64,000 bases of DNA from a bacterium (GTDB lineage: Bacteria; Patescibacteria; Microgenomatia; Levybacterales; UBA12049). Shown here piece after piece: positions 49,931 to 58,803 of this stretch. Position numbers and translations under genes: made by a program. The stretch is from positions 62,001 to 126,000 of the forward strand of contig JAJYDJ010000004.1 of the NCBI GenBank assembly GCA_021777565.1, written 5' to 3'. Each line of letters begins with the position of its first letter. Positions within the stretch are counted from its first letter, which is position 1. The notes below the pieces were generated by a model. That model saw only the letters and a list, made by a program, of their open reading frames with translations. It did not search any database and had not been told where the DNA came from.

Positions 49931-50197
49931 ATGAGCACTCTGCACGACACACTTTTATTCCAATCAAAGACATTTGGGCAAACAATTACCGTATATACAG
50001 GCTATATTGAAGTCAACTCTCTTGGATTAAAGAATACTATTCCGATCTCCAACATAGCTGAAATCACACAATGGCCAAGTGTTTTTAGAAAGATGATTAG
50101 ATTGAGCTTTAACAACGGCAAAAAGCTAGATATATACCCCAAAAATTCAGATGAGTTCTTGTTAATAGTGAGCAAGCTCACGAACGTGAACAAATAA
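49931..50197 (+). CDS. Small PH-like domain protein
   Basis: 88 residues. The sequence (TVYTGYIEVNSLGLKNTIPI, then ITQWPSVFRKMIRLSFNNGK) shows the strand pattern and closing helix of short bacterial PH-like domains. GGAGG at 49916-49920 provides a ribosome-binding site. Function unknown. Confidence 0.5.
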   Translation: MSTLHDTLLFQSKTFGQTITVYTGYIEVNSLGLKNTIPISNIAEITQWPSVFRKMIRLSFNNGKKLDIYPKNSDEFLLIVSKLTNVNK

Positions 50198-50300
50198 ATC
50201 TTTTCCCAGATATTCTGGAATAATGTCTGCAAGTGGCATTCTAGAGTCTTGTAGCTTACCTCTATGAGAGAGCCAGATACTGATCGATCACCTCAATATT
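50162..50300 (-). pseudogene. Decayed nucleotidyltransferase tail plus start of a lost gene
   Basis: On the minus strand, 50300-50262 reads NIEVIDQYLAL then stop, matching the end of the intact protein at 1310-1705 (DIELIDQYLAQ). Just downstream, an ATG at 50239 opens a 25-residue frame (MPLADIIPEYLGKDLFVHV), probably the beginning of a second gene that was cut off. Most of this stretch is otherwise non-coding. Confidence 0.5.
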
Positions 50301-50424
50301 CCATATATGGCGCTATAGTACAACCTTTCCTGCTTTTGGTGCTGATATATAAGTTGATATGGCCAAATAATTGTAAATAGTCTAGTTTTATACTAAAATG
50401 TGCAGATTGATAAGATAAATAATT

Positions 50425-51252
50425 ATGGGACTAGAATTAGAACAATCCACGCTCCAAGCACTTTTTAACCCGCAAGAGTTTCGAGACTTTAGTGGAATTA
50501 TCAGTGAAGTTTGCGCTAGACATCCCGACGTACAAGGAGTGGTTATAACTGGTAGCTTAACCCAAAGACTCAGATTACCAGAACCCCCAGATGGGCACTT
50601 TGAGAATCCATACCAAGAAGCATATAGCCTTATCGAAAGGCCTGGTAGGCGAAGAATATTTCCTAGCGCAACGTCAGATTTAGATGTATGGGTTTGTCTC
50701 AAAGACCCAGACGATATAGGAGATGTAAAGCTTGCATTAGAGACCAGAGCGATAGAGCTTATCAAATGGTTGGCAGATCATCAAGGTTTATATCCAACCG
50801 CTGAATGGGCACTTCTCAAACAGCAAGCATTTGATGCATTTTATAAACAAGCATATATGTATTCACACGTTTGGAATGAGCTTAATCCACAGTATCCCTG
50901 GAGAGGTGGTCACTTAAAACGAGAAATAATACGAGAATTACAAGGTAGTATGCCAAGCTTGATCGCTAGAATAAACCATCATTTTACAAAAGGGATTCCT
51001 GGTCAATTTATTGAACTTAGAGCACTCCCAGCTTCAACGTTTAATCTACGACCTGATGAGAATATTATTGATGGAGTTGAAGATAAGTCTCCATTCCCAA
51101 GGATCATTGAACGTTTGTTAGATATGGATAGAAACTGCTTTGTATTGTTTATTTCCAACACAGGACAAGAAGAAATGATATATCCTTTCAATATGGATGG
51201 GGAGCGACTTGGACAAGGAATACTAGATTTTATTACAACCCCTCAGGACTAA
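50425..51252 (+). CDS. Nucleotidyltransferase A of the nucleotide cluster
   Basis: 275 residues. Pol-beta-type nucleotidyltransferase signature: GVVITGSLTQRLRLPE, then SATSDLDVWV (G-S ... D-x-D) near 85. The region YPWRGGHLKREIIREL and FNLRPDENIIDG is shared with a paralogue at 56721-57560, alignable over the full length. Such enzymes transfer NMP to small molecules, proteins or nucleotides. It is encoded opposite to the six-gene minus-strand unit that it faces. Confidence 0.7.
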   Translation: MGLELEQSTLQALFNPQEFRDFSGIISEVCARHPDVQGVVITGSLTQRLRLPEPPDGHFENPYQEAYSLIERPGRRRIFPSATSDLDVWVCLKDPDDIGDVKLALETRAIELIKWLADHQGLYPTAEWALLKQQAFDAFYKQAYMYSHVWNELNPQYPWRGGHLKREIIRELQGSMPSLIARINHHFTKGIPGQFIELRALPASTFNLRPDENIIDGVEDKSPFPRIIERLLDMDRNCFVLFISNTGQEEMIYPFNMDGERLGQGILDFITTPQD

Positions 51253-51278
51253 TATTGCTCCAAAATAGCTATAATTCG

Positions 51279-52556
51279 CTATAGGGGGTAAGCAAATAAT
51301 GGGATTTCCATTTCATTTCTACTCAGACCTCCATGTTGCCCCTTAGCCTGCTTCAAATATTTATCGCCTCTATACCACCAGACTGATTGCCCATTATAAG
51401 GGAGAATAATAAGATCTCCAACAATCTTTTTAAAACGATTTGATGGGGTAGCACTTCCGAAAAATCCTTGATCTAGCAGATCCTTGCTTTTATACACTTC
51501 CGCAACTCCATTCAAAGACTGTTCTAATTTTTCTTTTGCTTTGTCTACATAATCAGGCTTTATATATAAAAATAGATCTTTGGCTGATCCTCCAGGTAAG
51601 ATTGGCTCATTATTTGCATTTCTCTTTAAGTAGTCTTCAAACTCAGGGATGATTTTATTAATATATATTGTTTCTTCTGGATCAAAAACGTCATGTCCAT
51701 GATCTGCAGTAATCAGTAAAAGTGTCTTTGATTGCTTCTCCCGCACTTTATTTAATAACAATTCATCAATTAGTCTTAATGTATTGTCAATTTCTAGATC
51801 AAGCTCAGGAGAACCCGCACCATATTTATGGGCAATATCATCTATAGAGTTTATATAAAAATAAAAGAACCGTTTTCCCTGCGCAGGTTGATCAATAAGT
51901 TTAGATAGTTCATATAGACCTTCATTTAAGGTGATATAAGAAAACATATTACTGCCCTCCATGAGTACTTTATTAAATTCAGAGTTTGCATAACTATCAC
52001 CCAAGAATGTAAAAGAGGTAATTCCCTCGTTGGCAAACTCCTTATAAACATTTTTTGCAGGATAAAGTTCACTAGGGGACAGTTGAAATTCTTTTGTTAA
52101 ATCTACTCTACTTTTATATCCATGCTTAAACTTGATTGGCATAATAATATCATCAGCTTTTTCGTTATACTGCCTGAATTCAATTAGCTCCGTTTCTACG
52201 GGTTCCATGCCACTATTCATTGTGGGAACCGCAGCAGCTGTGGTAGAAGGAAAAACTGAAGTTAGCTTTGACAAGACGCCATTCGATGTAAGTTTTTTTA
52301 CTACTAAATTATCTTTTAATCGTGGCTCAATAAATCTCCAACCCAACCCATCTATAAAGAATAAAACTACGGTGTCAAATTCGTTACCAAGATTCCCCAG
52401 TACATCTTCAGGAAGTTTTTTATCAGACTTTCCAGTCAATATGGATTCTATTGTCCCAATCACATTGCTGAAACCATAACTCTCATAAAGTGGTCTGATA
52501 AATGCTTTTGAGAATCGAGATTCATCGATAGCCTTTAGCGATTTGTCATTTACCAT
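51279..52556 (-). CDS. Alkaline-phosphatase-superfamily phosphodiesterase/pyrophosphatase
   Basis: 425 residues. Metal-site residues are placed as in nucleotide pyrophosphatases: TVVLFFIDGLGW (Asp), VFPSTTAAAVPTMNSG (Thr nucleophile), IDDIAHKYG (Asp, His), LLLITADHGHDVFD (Asp, His) and KGQHGGLSRNEMEIPLFAYP (His). No signal peptide is visible, so it acts in the cytosol, unlike secreted phosphatases. It would cleave phosphodiester or pyrophosphate bonds. Last gene of the minus-strand unit. Confidence 0.8.
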   Translation of the reverse strand: MVNDKSLKAIDESRFSKAFIRPLYESYGFSNVIGTIESILTGKSDKKLPEDVLGNLGNEFDTVVLFFIDGLGWRFIEPRLKDNLVVKKLTSNGVLSKLTSVFPSTTAAAVPTMNSGMEPVETELIEFRQYNEKADDIIMPIKFKHGYKSRVDLTKEFQLSPSELYPAKNVYKEFANEGITSFTFLGDSYANSEFNKVLMEGSNMFSYITLNEGLYELSKLIDQPAQGKRFFYFYINSIDDIAHKYGAGSPELDLEIDNTLRLIDELLLNKVREKQSKTLLLITADHGHDVFDPEETIYINKIIPEFEDYLKRNANNEPILPGGSAKDLFLYIKPDYVDKAKEKLEQSLNGVAEVYKSKDLLDQGFFGSATPSNRFKKIVGDLIILPYNGQSVWWYRGDKYLKQAKGQHGGLSRNEMEIPLFAYPL

Positions 52557-52588
52557 AGTAAGATAATACTCCTTTTATAGCTAAATCT

Positions 52589-53767
52589 CTAGTTTTGATC
52601 TTCAAGAATACTTCTAATTTGTTCTTGTCTAAGATCTCTTTGTAGTAACCATGTCTCGTCAACAATAGGGGCTTTTTGATAGAAGAACCCTAACGCTGAT
52701 AATCCATTACCTGTTGAGACTAATCTAGGAGCAAAATAGATACTATCTGGTGTTTCACCTTCTTCATAAGCCATATACATTGTGTAGGCGCACCCCCGAA
52801 GGAAGACCCTTTCCGTATTTGATCTTACATCTTCACCAGATTTCAGATTATGGGCAAGAAAAGATAACCATCGTATGACTGATTCAGAATTCACCTGATA
52901 TTCAATTAGAAAGCTAGCTAATCTAGTTTCAGCTTCTATTGTTGACCGCCTACGTGGCATACCTGTATGATCAATATCATTCGTATCTATAAAGAGACTT
53001 GTAATCTCACCATATAAAGCAACTAAGTTGCTATGAAATATTTGTAAATCTTCATAGAATTGAATATCGTTTAATTGATCAGGCCTAAATGAAAGCTTTA
53101 TTCCTTCTGAACGTCCTAAATCAATACTTGTAAATGAAGAAGTACCTCGTACCAAATGCTCCTGTATAGAGGGAACCTCTAATAAGTTCGTAATGAGAGT
53201 GTTAAATGGGTCATCCATATAGTCTTGAAATCCTTTGGAAAGAGTAGAGCTCCTTACTTCTTGCAATGTTGAAGCTTCATGCTCGCTAATAGCAAATGCA
53301 TGAAAATGCAAATCAGGGAGTGACTGCACGTGAACTTTCTTACCAAATACAGACTGATCATAAATAGGATCAACATGGAAACTAGTAGAAATCACATGAG
53401 CTCTAGTTGGAGTTATTTCACTATAAGCATGATGTAATGCAAAAAGTTCCTGGAAGGTTCTCTGCAACTCGTGGGGAGATAGCGCATCAATAGAGTTTAC
53501 TGTATCATTCTCCCGAGCAATATATAGCATATTATCTAATCCAGGTTCTGCAATATATGGATTCCTTTTGGGGAATAAGTAGGCACCAAGTGTTGCAGAA
53601 AGATCTCGATATAAGAAAGATGCCTGTTCCAATTGGGCTTGTCCTCCTTCAATCCTACGTCCTTGTTCATATAAAGCATCACTGGTTGACATATTACCCT
53701 TCGGAACATCACCAATGGTGATCATTTTATATCTGCTCTCTGGTGAATGGGATAATAACTCTATCAC
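52589..53767 (-). CDS. HIT/GalT-like protein of the nucleotide cluster
   Basis: 392 residues from GTG, coupled to the upstream gene by a 4-nt GTGA overlap. LPDLHFHAFAIS (HxHxF) near 178 resembles a HIT/GalT active-site strand, and DPFNTLITNLLEV follows. General layout and length match the protein at 4572-5678 in the first island. A role in transferring or hydrolysing a nucleotidyl group is inferred. It is otherwise unlike any family I can name. Confidence 0.4.
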   Translation of the reverse strand: MIELLSHSPESRYKMITIGDVPKGNMSTSDALYEQGRRIEGGQAQLEQASFLYRDLSATLGAYLFPKRNPYIAEPGLDNMLYIARENDTVNSIDALSPHELQRTFQELFALHHAYSEITPTRAHVISTSFHVDPIYDQSVFGKKVHVQSLPDLHFHAFAISEHEASTLQEVRSSTLSKGFQDYMDDPFNTLITNLLEVPSIQEHLVRGTSSFTSIDLGRSEGIKLSFRPDQLNDIQFYEDLQIFHSNLVALYGEITSLFIDTNDIDHTGMPRRRSTIEAETRLASFLIEYQVNSESVIRWLSFLAHNLKSGEDVRSNTERVFLRGCAYTMYMAYEEGETPDSIYFAPRLVSTGNGLSALGFFYQKAPIVDETWLLQRDLRQEQIRSILEDQN

Positions 53768-55116
53768 ATTGAATCCCCCTTATATGCATCAAAAAGTCTC
53801 CATACGTATATTTTTCTTAACTGATAATCCTGTTTAATCGACCTAGCTATTGGGAGAGTGCCAACCGATGTTTGAAAATCTGGATGCATAAAGTTTGCAA
53901 TATACGCTGATCTTCGTTCTGCAGAACTTCGTTGTTTATAAATAACTCTATAAGGATCAATTTCAACAAAGCTTAACCTAACTGAGTCTGCTCCTAAATC
54001 TACAAGTGTGTCATGAATAAGCTGCGCTGTTTGACCTGAGTTTGCGTTATCCTCGACAACCTGAATTTGTTTTCCAATAATTTCTGCTTCATGACGTAGT
54101 AGGTAAGCTCTTAGCTGCTCGTCAGAAAAAGCTTCAAACGAATTGATAGTTGTAGAATGTAATGAAAGAGGTACATACAGGATTGGTAAATCTTTGCCAT
54201 TGAGATGACGGTATGCCATTTGAAATGCAATTGCTGTTTGAGTCCCACCACTGACAAGCGCTAAGAGCGTATCTGCAATATATCCCTGTCTGAGAGTTTC
54301 CTGGATATGTGCCATGATACGCAAAGGATGATCTACTTCCTGCACCGTATATTGTCTATAGTTTCTATCCTGTTGAGATAAAAAACTAAGCAAATCAGTA
54401 GTTTCCTGTTGTAACTGAGTAAAGTCTAAATCTTTGTCATATTCACGCCCAAGAAATGTTTGATAATACATCCTTGTTGCTATCTCTGCCAATTGAATAG
54501 CATGTTCCCTATATGCATGATATAAATCATCTGTAATAAGGTTTCCAAAACGTTCAGGATAAGTTAAAACATGTAAGGCAGTTAACGCATGTTGTTTGAA
54601 GTAATCAACCACACCTAGTAACCCAAGCAGGTCGTCTTGAGACGCGGTATTTCTATCAAAATGATGGATAACATGCAATGCGTCCACCATATCTCTCTGC
54701 ATTATCTCAATCTTGCTTTGTGAGTCAATAAATTCTGGGTCAACAGCGACATAATAACTCTTTCCACGATTTTCAACCCTTCCTCTATGATCATAATGCC
54801 TGGACTTGTGTTCAAAAAAGTCTAATATCGATTGATCTGTTATGCCATGTGGCAATATAACAGCTCCTGTTAGCGGTTCGAATTGAGTGGCAAGATCAAC
54901 TTCTTTAAGGCTGGGCAATTCTGTTCCCCAAAAAATGGAAGAGTGAATATCACTTTCCAATTGAGATACTCTTTGCGCTAACAGTCTATCTGTCTCCGTA
55001 ACTAATGAGTAAACATCTACATGGTCAGCTTGCAAAGAATATTGCTGAGAATCTTCAGGTGAGATTGGCCAGATATTAGTTCTTACTACTTCTTGTTCAT
55101 GAATTCTTATACTCAT
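53764..55116 (-). CDS. Phosphoribosyltransferase-domain protein
   Basis: 450 residues. The C-terminal half has a type I PRTase core: ALVSGGTQTAIAFQMAYRHL, then IQVVEDNANSGQTAQLI, which fits the PRPP-binding loop (V-E-D-x-x-x-S/T-G-x-T). The N-terminal ~250 residues are helical and unassigned, so it is a fusion or an enlarged PRTase. It would join PRPP to a base or release it. AAGGAG precedes the start, and it lies 4 nt after the kinase gene. Confidence 0.65.
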   Translation of the reverse strand: MSIRIHEQEVVRTNIWPISPEDSQQYSLQADHVDVYSLVTETDRLLAQRVSQLESDIHSSIFWGTELPSLKEVDLATQFEPLTGAVILPHGITDQSILDFFEHKSRHYDHRGRVENRGKSYYVAVDPEFIDSQSKIEIMQRDMVDALHVIHHFDRNTASQDDLLGLLGVVDYFKQHALTALHVLTYPERFGNLITDDLYHAYREHAIQLAEIATRMYYQTFLGREYDKDLDFTQLQQETTDLLSFLSQQDRNYRQYTVQEVDHPLRIMAHIQETLRQGYIADTLLALVSGGTQTAIAFQMAYRHLNGKDLPILYVPLSLHSTTINSFEAFSDEQLRAYLLRHEAEIIGKQIQVVEDNANSGQTAQLIHDTLVDLGADSVRLSFVEIDPYRVIYKQRSSAERRSAYIANFMHPDFQTSVGTLPIARSIKQDYQLRKIYVWRLFDAYKGDSM

Positions 55117-55120
55117 AAAC

Positions 55121-56188
55121 TTATCTCCTTACTTGTTGCTGCAGTCGGGGCACTTCACTACGAATACTTTCTCCAACAGTATCATTAAAAGATTCATCGG
55201 ATGCTCTTCCTCTAATGAGTCCAAATACAAATGATGATAATGTATTATCAATATTAAATATGTTGATTCTTGCTTGAAGTAAATTAGGCGAATGAAGTAG
55301 TGTTCTAGCAAAATCTGCACTTGCCCATCCCAGTGCTTCTCTAGCAGATATATATGCATCAACTAATGCAAGTTTTTGTTCTGGTGAAAGTGGTGGTCTA
55401 TATCTATCTGGCCTTGTAGGATCGGGGAGCTGATTAGAAGATAGCATAAGCAGTTTTTCAATATCTGCGTACCAATCGCCGCCATTAATGCCTTGCTCAA
55501 AATCAATTATCCCAATACTCCCATTATCAAGAAGCAAATTTTGGTGTCGTAAGTCTCCATGAATAGTACTCGCAACTTCGGTATCATTTACAGCAATATT
55601 AAGTATAGATTCTCCATACGCAATTATTTCCTCAATTCTTTGAAGATCGGCTGCATCTATGTGTGTGTCTCCTTCTAAGGATGAGAAAAACTCTTTTAAG
55701 TGATGAAAGCGTGTAGCAAAGTACTCCCGTAAAGGAGTGGTATTCTCATGTCCGTGATGAAACTCTGCAAGCCATAAAGTTAATTGTGAATATGTTCCAT
55801 ACCCCAATCCATCAAATGATGCTTCAGTAAGAGTCTGCCCATGAAGATAGGTTTCTGCCCAATAACTTACAGGGATTCCTTGATAAACTTGGTCTCCCTC
55901 TGCAGTTACTGATGGAGTACGAATACCATGACTAACAGGTAGTGAATCGTAGAGTGCTTTTATTTGCCTTCCTTTTGACGGATAAATCCATCGATTGGCA
56001 ATCATTATTTCTGATTCTGTTGAAAGAATAAGAGGTAGAGTAGCGTGTAGCACTTCATCATTACCACGTCTCATGTTAATATGCACATCCCCATGGCCAA
56101 TAGTCGAGTATTGAGATAATTCTTCTGCACTATATGGAGTAACAGACGTTAAATATTCTATAATTTGTTCTCTGCCTTCTAGTTTCAT
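55121..56188 (-). CDS. Aminoglycoside-phosphotransferase-like small-molecule kinase
   Basis: 355 residues. The catalytic segment STIHGDLRHQNLLLDNG and IGIIDFEQGINGG carries the Brenner motif (HGD-x4-N) and the metal-binding IDFE. All catalytic residues are intact, unlike the kinase-like protein at 7328-8698. The family phosphorylates hydroxyls of aminoglycosides, choline, homoserine, sugars or nucleosides. In this operon a nucleoside or sugar substrate is plausible. Confidence 0.8.
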   Translation of the reverse strand: MKLEGREQIIEYLTSVTPYSAEELSQYSTIGHGDVHINMRRGNDEVLHATLPLILSTESEIMIANRWIYPSKGRQIKALYDSLPVSHGIRTPSVTAEGDQVYQGIPVSYWAETYLHGQTLTEASFDGLGYGTYSQLTLWLAEFHHGHENTTPLREYFATRFHHLKEFFSSLEGDTHIDAADLQRIEEIIAYGESILNIAVNDTEVASTIHGDLRHQNLLLDNGSIGIIDFEQGINGGDWYADIEKLLMLSSNQLPDPTRPDRYRPPLSPEQKLALVDAYISAREALGWASADFARTLLHSPNLLQARINIFNIDNTLSSFVFGLIRGRASDESFNDTVGESIRSEVPRLQQQVRR

Positions 56189-56190
56189 AA

Positions 56191-56724
56191 TTACCTTTCT
56201 GTAAAATTTAACAATGCATTATATTGAAATGCTAAATCATCATAATCAGGTGCATGAATATGATGTAATGCTACATCAATAGATGCAAGGCCATTAATAA
56301 TGGTATATCTTCTAATGCCTATCTCAGCTCTAATCTCACGTTTGATCCGAGCCAATGCTTCATGTGCATCTTGTGAATTAACAGGATCGTTTAGAACAAA
56401 AGCATAGGCAAAGTCAGCGTGAGTACCGAATAAATGCCTATTTAACATAAGCCATGCATAACTATGTGGTTTTTCTGCAACAACAGGATATATGTATCTC
56501 CCCATGAGTTCAAAGTTATTAACTTCAGCTTCTCTTCGAACGCTCAATCCATGATTTGCAATTGATGCACGAATTTCATCGAGATGTTGTATACCCGAGG
56601 GTAGAACGAGAAAAAAAGGTAGTGGCTCAGTTTGATAATCACGTAAGGGAGGAAGCTCACCAAAGTATTGTTCTGGTACGTCATTGAGGTGAATTATAGT
56701 TACATCTGCATGTTCCAGGCTCAT
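56191..56724 (-). CDS. Nucleoside-diphosphate-kinase-like protein
   Basis: 177 residues. The pattern FFLVLPSGIQHLDEIRASIA ... FAYAFVLNDPVNSQDAHEAL ... ALHHIHAPDYDDLAFQYNAL resembles an NDK fold, with HAPD in the place of the catalytic HGSD and a following helix as in NDK. The N-terminal lysine signature (KPD) is not kept, so this is a divergent member or a structural mimic. It would interconvert nucleoside di- and triphosphates if active. Overlaps the NTase B gene by 4 nt. Confidence 0.45.
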   Translation of the reverse strand: MSLEHADVTIIHLNDVPEQYFGELPPLRDYQTEPLPFFLVLPSGIQHLDEIRASIANHGLSVRREAEVNNFELMGRYIYPVVAEKPHSYAWLMLNRHLFGTHADFAYAFVLNDPVNSQDAHEALARIKREIRAEIGIRRYTIINGLASIDVALHHIHAPDYDDLAFQYNALLNFTER

Positions 56725-57560
56725 ACAAAGTCATCCCTTCTTACAAGTTTTTGTAGCCTCTCATTAAGAATTTCTCCTTTAGAATTAAATGGATAGATAA
56801 GCTCGTCTTTTGATTCCTCTCGTGCGTATAATACATAACAATTATCATTAAGATCTACAAGATCATCTAAAGGGAAAGGGAATGGCGTTTTATCTATTTT
56901 CCCTTCTACCATAATTTCCTCTGGTCTAAGGTTAAACACACTTGTGGGGTATGATCGCAGTTCAAAGAATTCTCCAGGTATCTTCTTTTCAAAGTTATGA
57001 TTAATCCTATTAACTACTCTGGGCAGACTGCTTTCAAGCTCTCTAATAATTGCACGCTTTAATTTACCACCCCTCCATGGATATTCTGGATTTTTCTTAA
57101 TCCACGCTTCAGAGTACATGGAATTTTGCTTATAAAATTCATTAAATGCTTTCTGTTTTCTATTGATCCATTCGTAATAATAATTAGGAGAATGCATATT
57201 CTCGGCTAACCATTGAACTAGTTCGATGGATCTGTCCTCCAAAGTTGACTTAACTCTCTCAGCAATATCTTGAGGATAGGGATCTTTAGTTAAGACCCAA
57301 ATATCTAAGTCTGAAGAACGTGACGGAAAGATTCTTCGCCTCTGCTTATTTAAGATTAATTTGTATGCCTCATTGTAAGCATTAGCATTTATTGTTGCTT
57401 TGGGATCTGGCAGTTGAAGGTTTTGAGTAAAGCTACCTGTTATTAACACTCCTAGGACATCTTTGTCTTGATCACAAACCTCCTTTAGAATGAATAAAAA
57501 CTTTTGATATTCGTTTTCATCAAAGATTGATTGCAAAATAGATTCATTAACGTGTCTCAT
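56721..57560 (-). CDS. Nucleotidyltransferase B of the nucleotide cluster
   Basis: 279 residues from ATG 57560 (MRHVNESILQ), which aligns with the paralogue's N-terminus and has TATAAT 9 nt upstream; the frame extends to 57599. GVLITGSFTQNLQLPDP, then SRSSDLDIWVL forms the NTase active site, and YPWRGGKLKRAIIREL, FNLRPEEIMVEG match NTase A at 50425-51252. First gene of a six-gene unit reading towards 51279. Having two related NTases suggests two nucleotides or two acceptors. Confidence 0.7.
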   Translation of the reverse strand: MRHVNESILQSIFDENEYQKFLFILKEVCDQDKDVLGVLITGSFTQNLQLPDPKATINANAYNEAYKLILNKQRRRIFPSRSSDLDIWVLTKDPYPQDIAERVKSTLEDRSIELVQWLAENMHSPNYYYEWINRKQKAFNEFYKQNSMYSEAWIKKNPEYPWRGGKLKRAIIRELESSLPRVVNRINHNFEKKIPGEFFELRSYPTSVFNLRPEEIMVEGKIDKTPFPFPLDDLVDLNDNCYVLYAREESKDELIYPFNSKGEILNERLQKLVRRDDFV

Positions 57561-57569
57561 GTAAATAAC

Positions 57570-57575
57570 ATTATA
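57570..57575 (-). promoter_or_regulatory. -10 box TATAAT of the six-gene nucleotide unit
   Basis: 9 nt before ATG 57560. Confidence 0.45.
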
Positions 57576-57610
57576 CATCCAATTAACTTGCCACATCAAC
57601 CTATATTAGT

Positions 57611-57616
57611 TATACT
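57611..57616 (+). promoter_or_regulatory. -10 box TATACT for the HD/HelD genes
   Basis: 20 nt before ATG 57637; shares a 76-bp divergent region with the NTase B promoter. Confidence 0.4.
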
Positions 57617-57636
57617 CCAGTTACTAAATAACACGT

Positions 57637-58782
57637 ATGGCATATGAGGCATTATCACCACGAAGTAGAGAAAGATCCCTATTTGAGGGAGATATCGTAA
57701 TGGTTTCGCATGAGAGAAGAGAAGCTGTACCAATTGTTCCGTATCTTCTCAATCAGGAATCTACCCCAGAGCAAATTTTATCCGCATTTATGCCTACTAG
57801 TGAGTGGATCTTTCCTGCCAGTCAAGCTGACTTACTTAATCAATCCGTCACAGATGCAATGAGTACCGTCTTAACTACCACAAGAGATCTGTATCTTTTA
57901 GCCCAGCAATCTCTAGAGGGCGTAAACTGGTTTGGATATAATGATCATGGACCTGCACACATAAGATCTGTTGCTGAACGAGTTAACTATTTAGCTAACC
58001 GATTACACATAGCTGACAGCCCACATATAATTGCTTTAGTTGCTGCAGGAGGGCATGATTTAGGAAATCTTATTTCGCGTGATATTCATTCTTTTATTTC
58101 TTCTTCTGTTCTTTTTCGTGTTTTCCCAAATTTATTAAATACTCCTGAACAAGCCAGAGAAGTAAGGAAGACTATAGAACTTCATGACGGGCTTGTTTAT
58201 GACAAAGTAGTAGCAGGCTTACAAACTCAAGGCTTCGAGGGAGAACAGTTCATTTCTCGATTTAGAGAGATAGCTGGTACACCAGGACTGCTATTGCTCA
58301 TAGCAGATAAAACCGACATTGGAAGACATAGGGTCAATAGAAAGGCATTGTCTCCTGCCGCAATTGATAGGCATGCTCATTCTGAACTAAATTTATTATT
58401 TGAGACACAAGCTGTCGACATAAATCCTAATGATGGCACATTCAACTGGGAGATAGAGTTTAGCCAGCTTGTGCATGATGTCGATATGCCAAGATTTGCT
58501 GGATTAGTTCTTCCAGCGGATGAAAGGCATCTATATGCCTCTAAACGAGTAGTAGTATCACAAGACAGTTCAGAAGCAGATTTTAATAAAAGCATTGAGC
58601 TTTTGCTCAATAAATCCAGATCAAGAATAAATATCGCTCTCCTTTCGGCTTTTGCATTAGATCAGCGAGTACAGCAAGCAAATATAATAATTCACCAAAT
58701 AAATTCCCAAGGTGAGCGAGAAGAATATATACTTAATATGAGAAGGGAAGAGTTTGTGGCTTATATGCTAGAACAAACATAA
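57637..58782 (+). CDS. HD-domain phosphohydrolase of the nucleotide cluster
   Basis: 381 residues. GYNDHGPAHIRSVAERVNYL supplies the first His, ALVAAGGHDLGNL the His-Asp pair, and TIELHDGLVYDKV and LLLIADKTDIGRHRV the later His and Asp. The complete metal set suggests a working phosphohydrolase, for example on dNTPs, cyclic nucleotides or other phosphoesters. Divergent from NTase B, followed 21 nt later by the HelD-like gene. Confidence 0.75.
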   Translation: MAYEALSPRSRERSLFEGDIVMVSHERREAVPIVPYLLNQESTPEQILSAFMPTSEWIFPASQADLLNQSVTDAMSTVLTTTRDLYLLAQQSLEGVNWFGYNDHGPAHIRSVAERVNYLANRLHIADSPHIIALVAAGGHDLGNLISRDIHSFISSSVLFRVFPNLLNTPEQAREVRKTIELHDGLVYDKVVAGLQTQGFEGEQFISRFREIAGTPGLLLLIADKTDIGRHRVNRKALSPAAIDRHAHSELNLLFETQAVDINPNDGTFNWEIEFSQLVHDVDMPRFAGLVLPADERHLYASKRVVVSQDSSEADFNKSIELLLNKSRSRINIALLSAFALDQRVQQANIIIHQINSQGEREEYILNMRREEFVAYMLEQT

Positions 58783-58803
58783 GACAATTATTTTAATAAA
58801 CAG

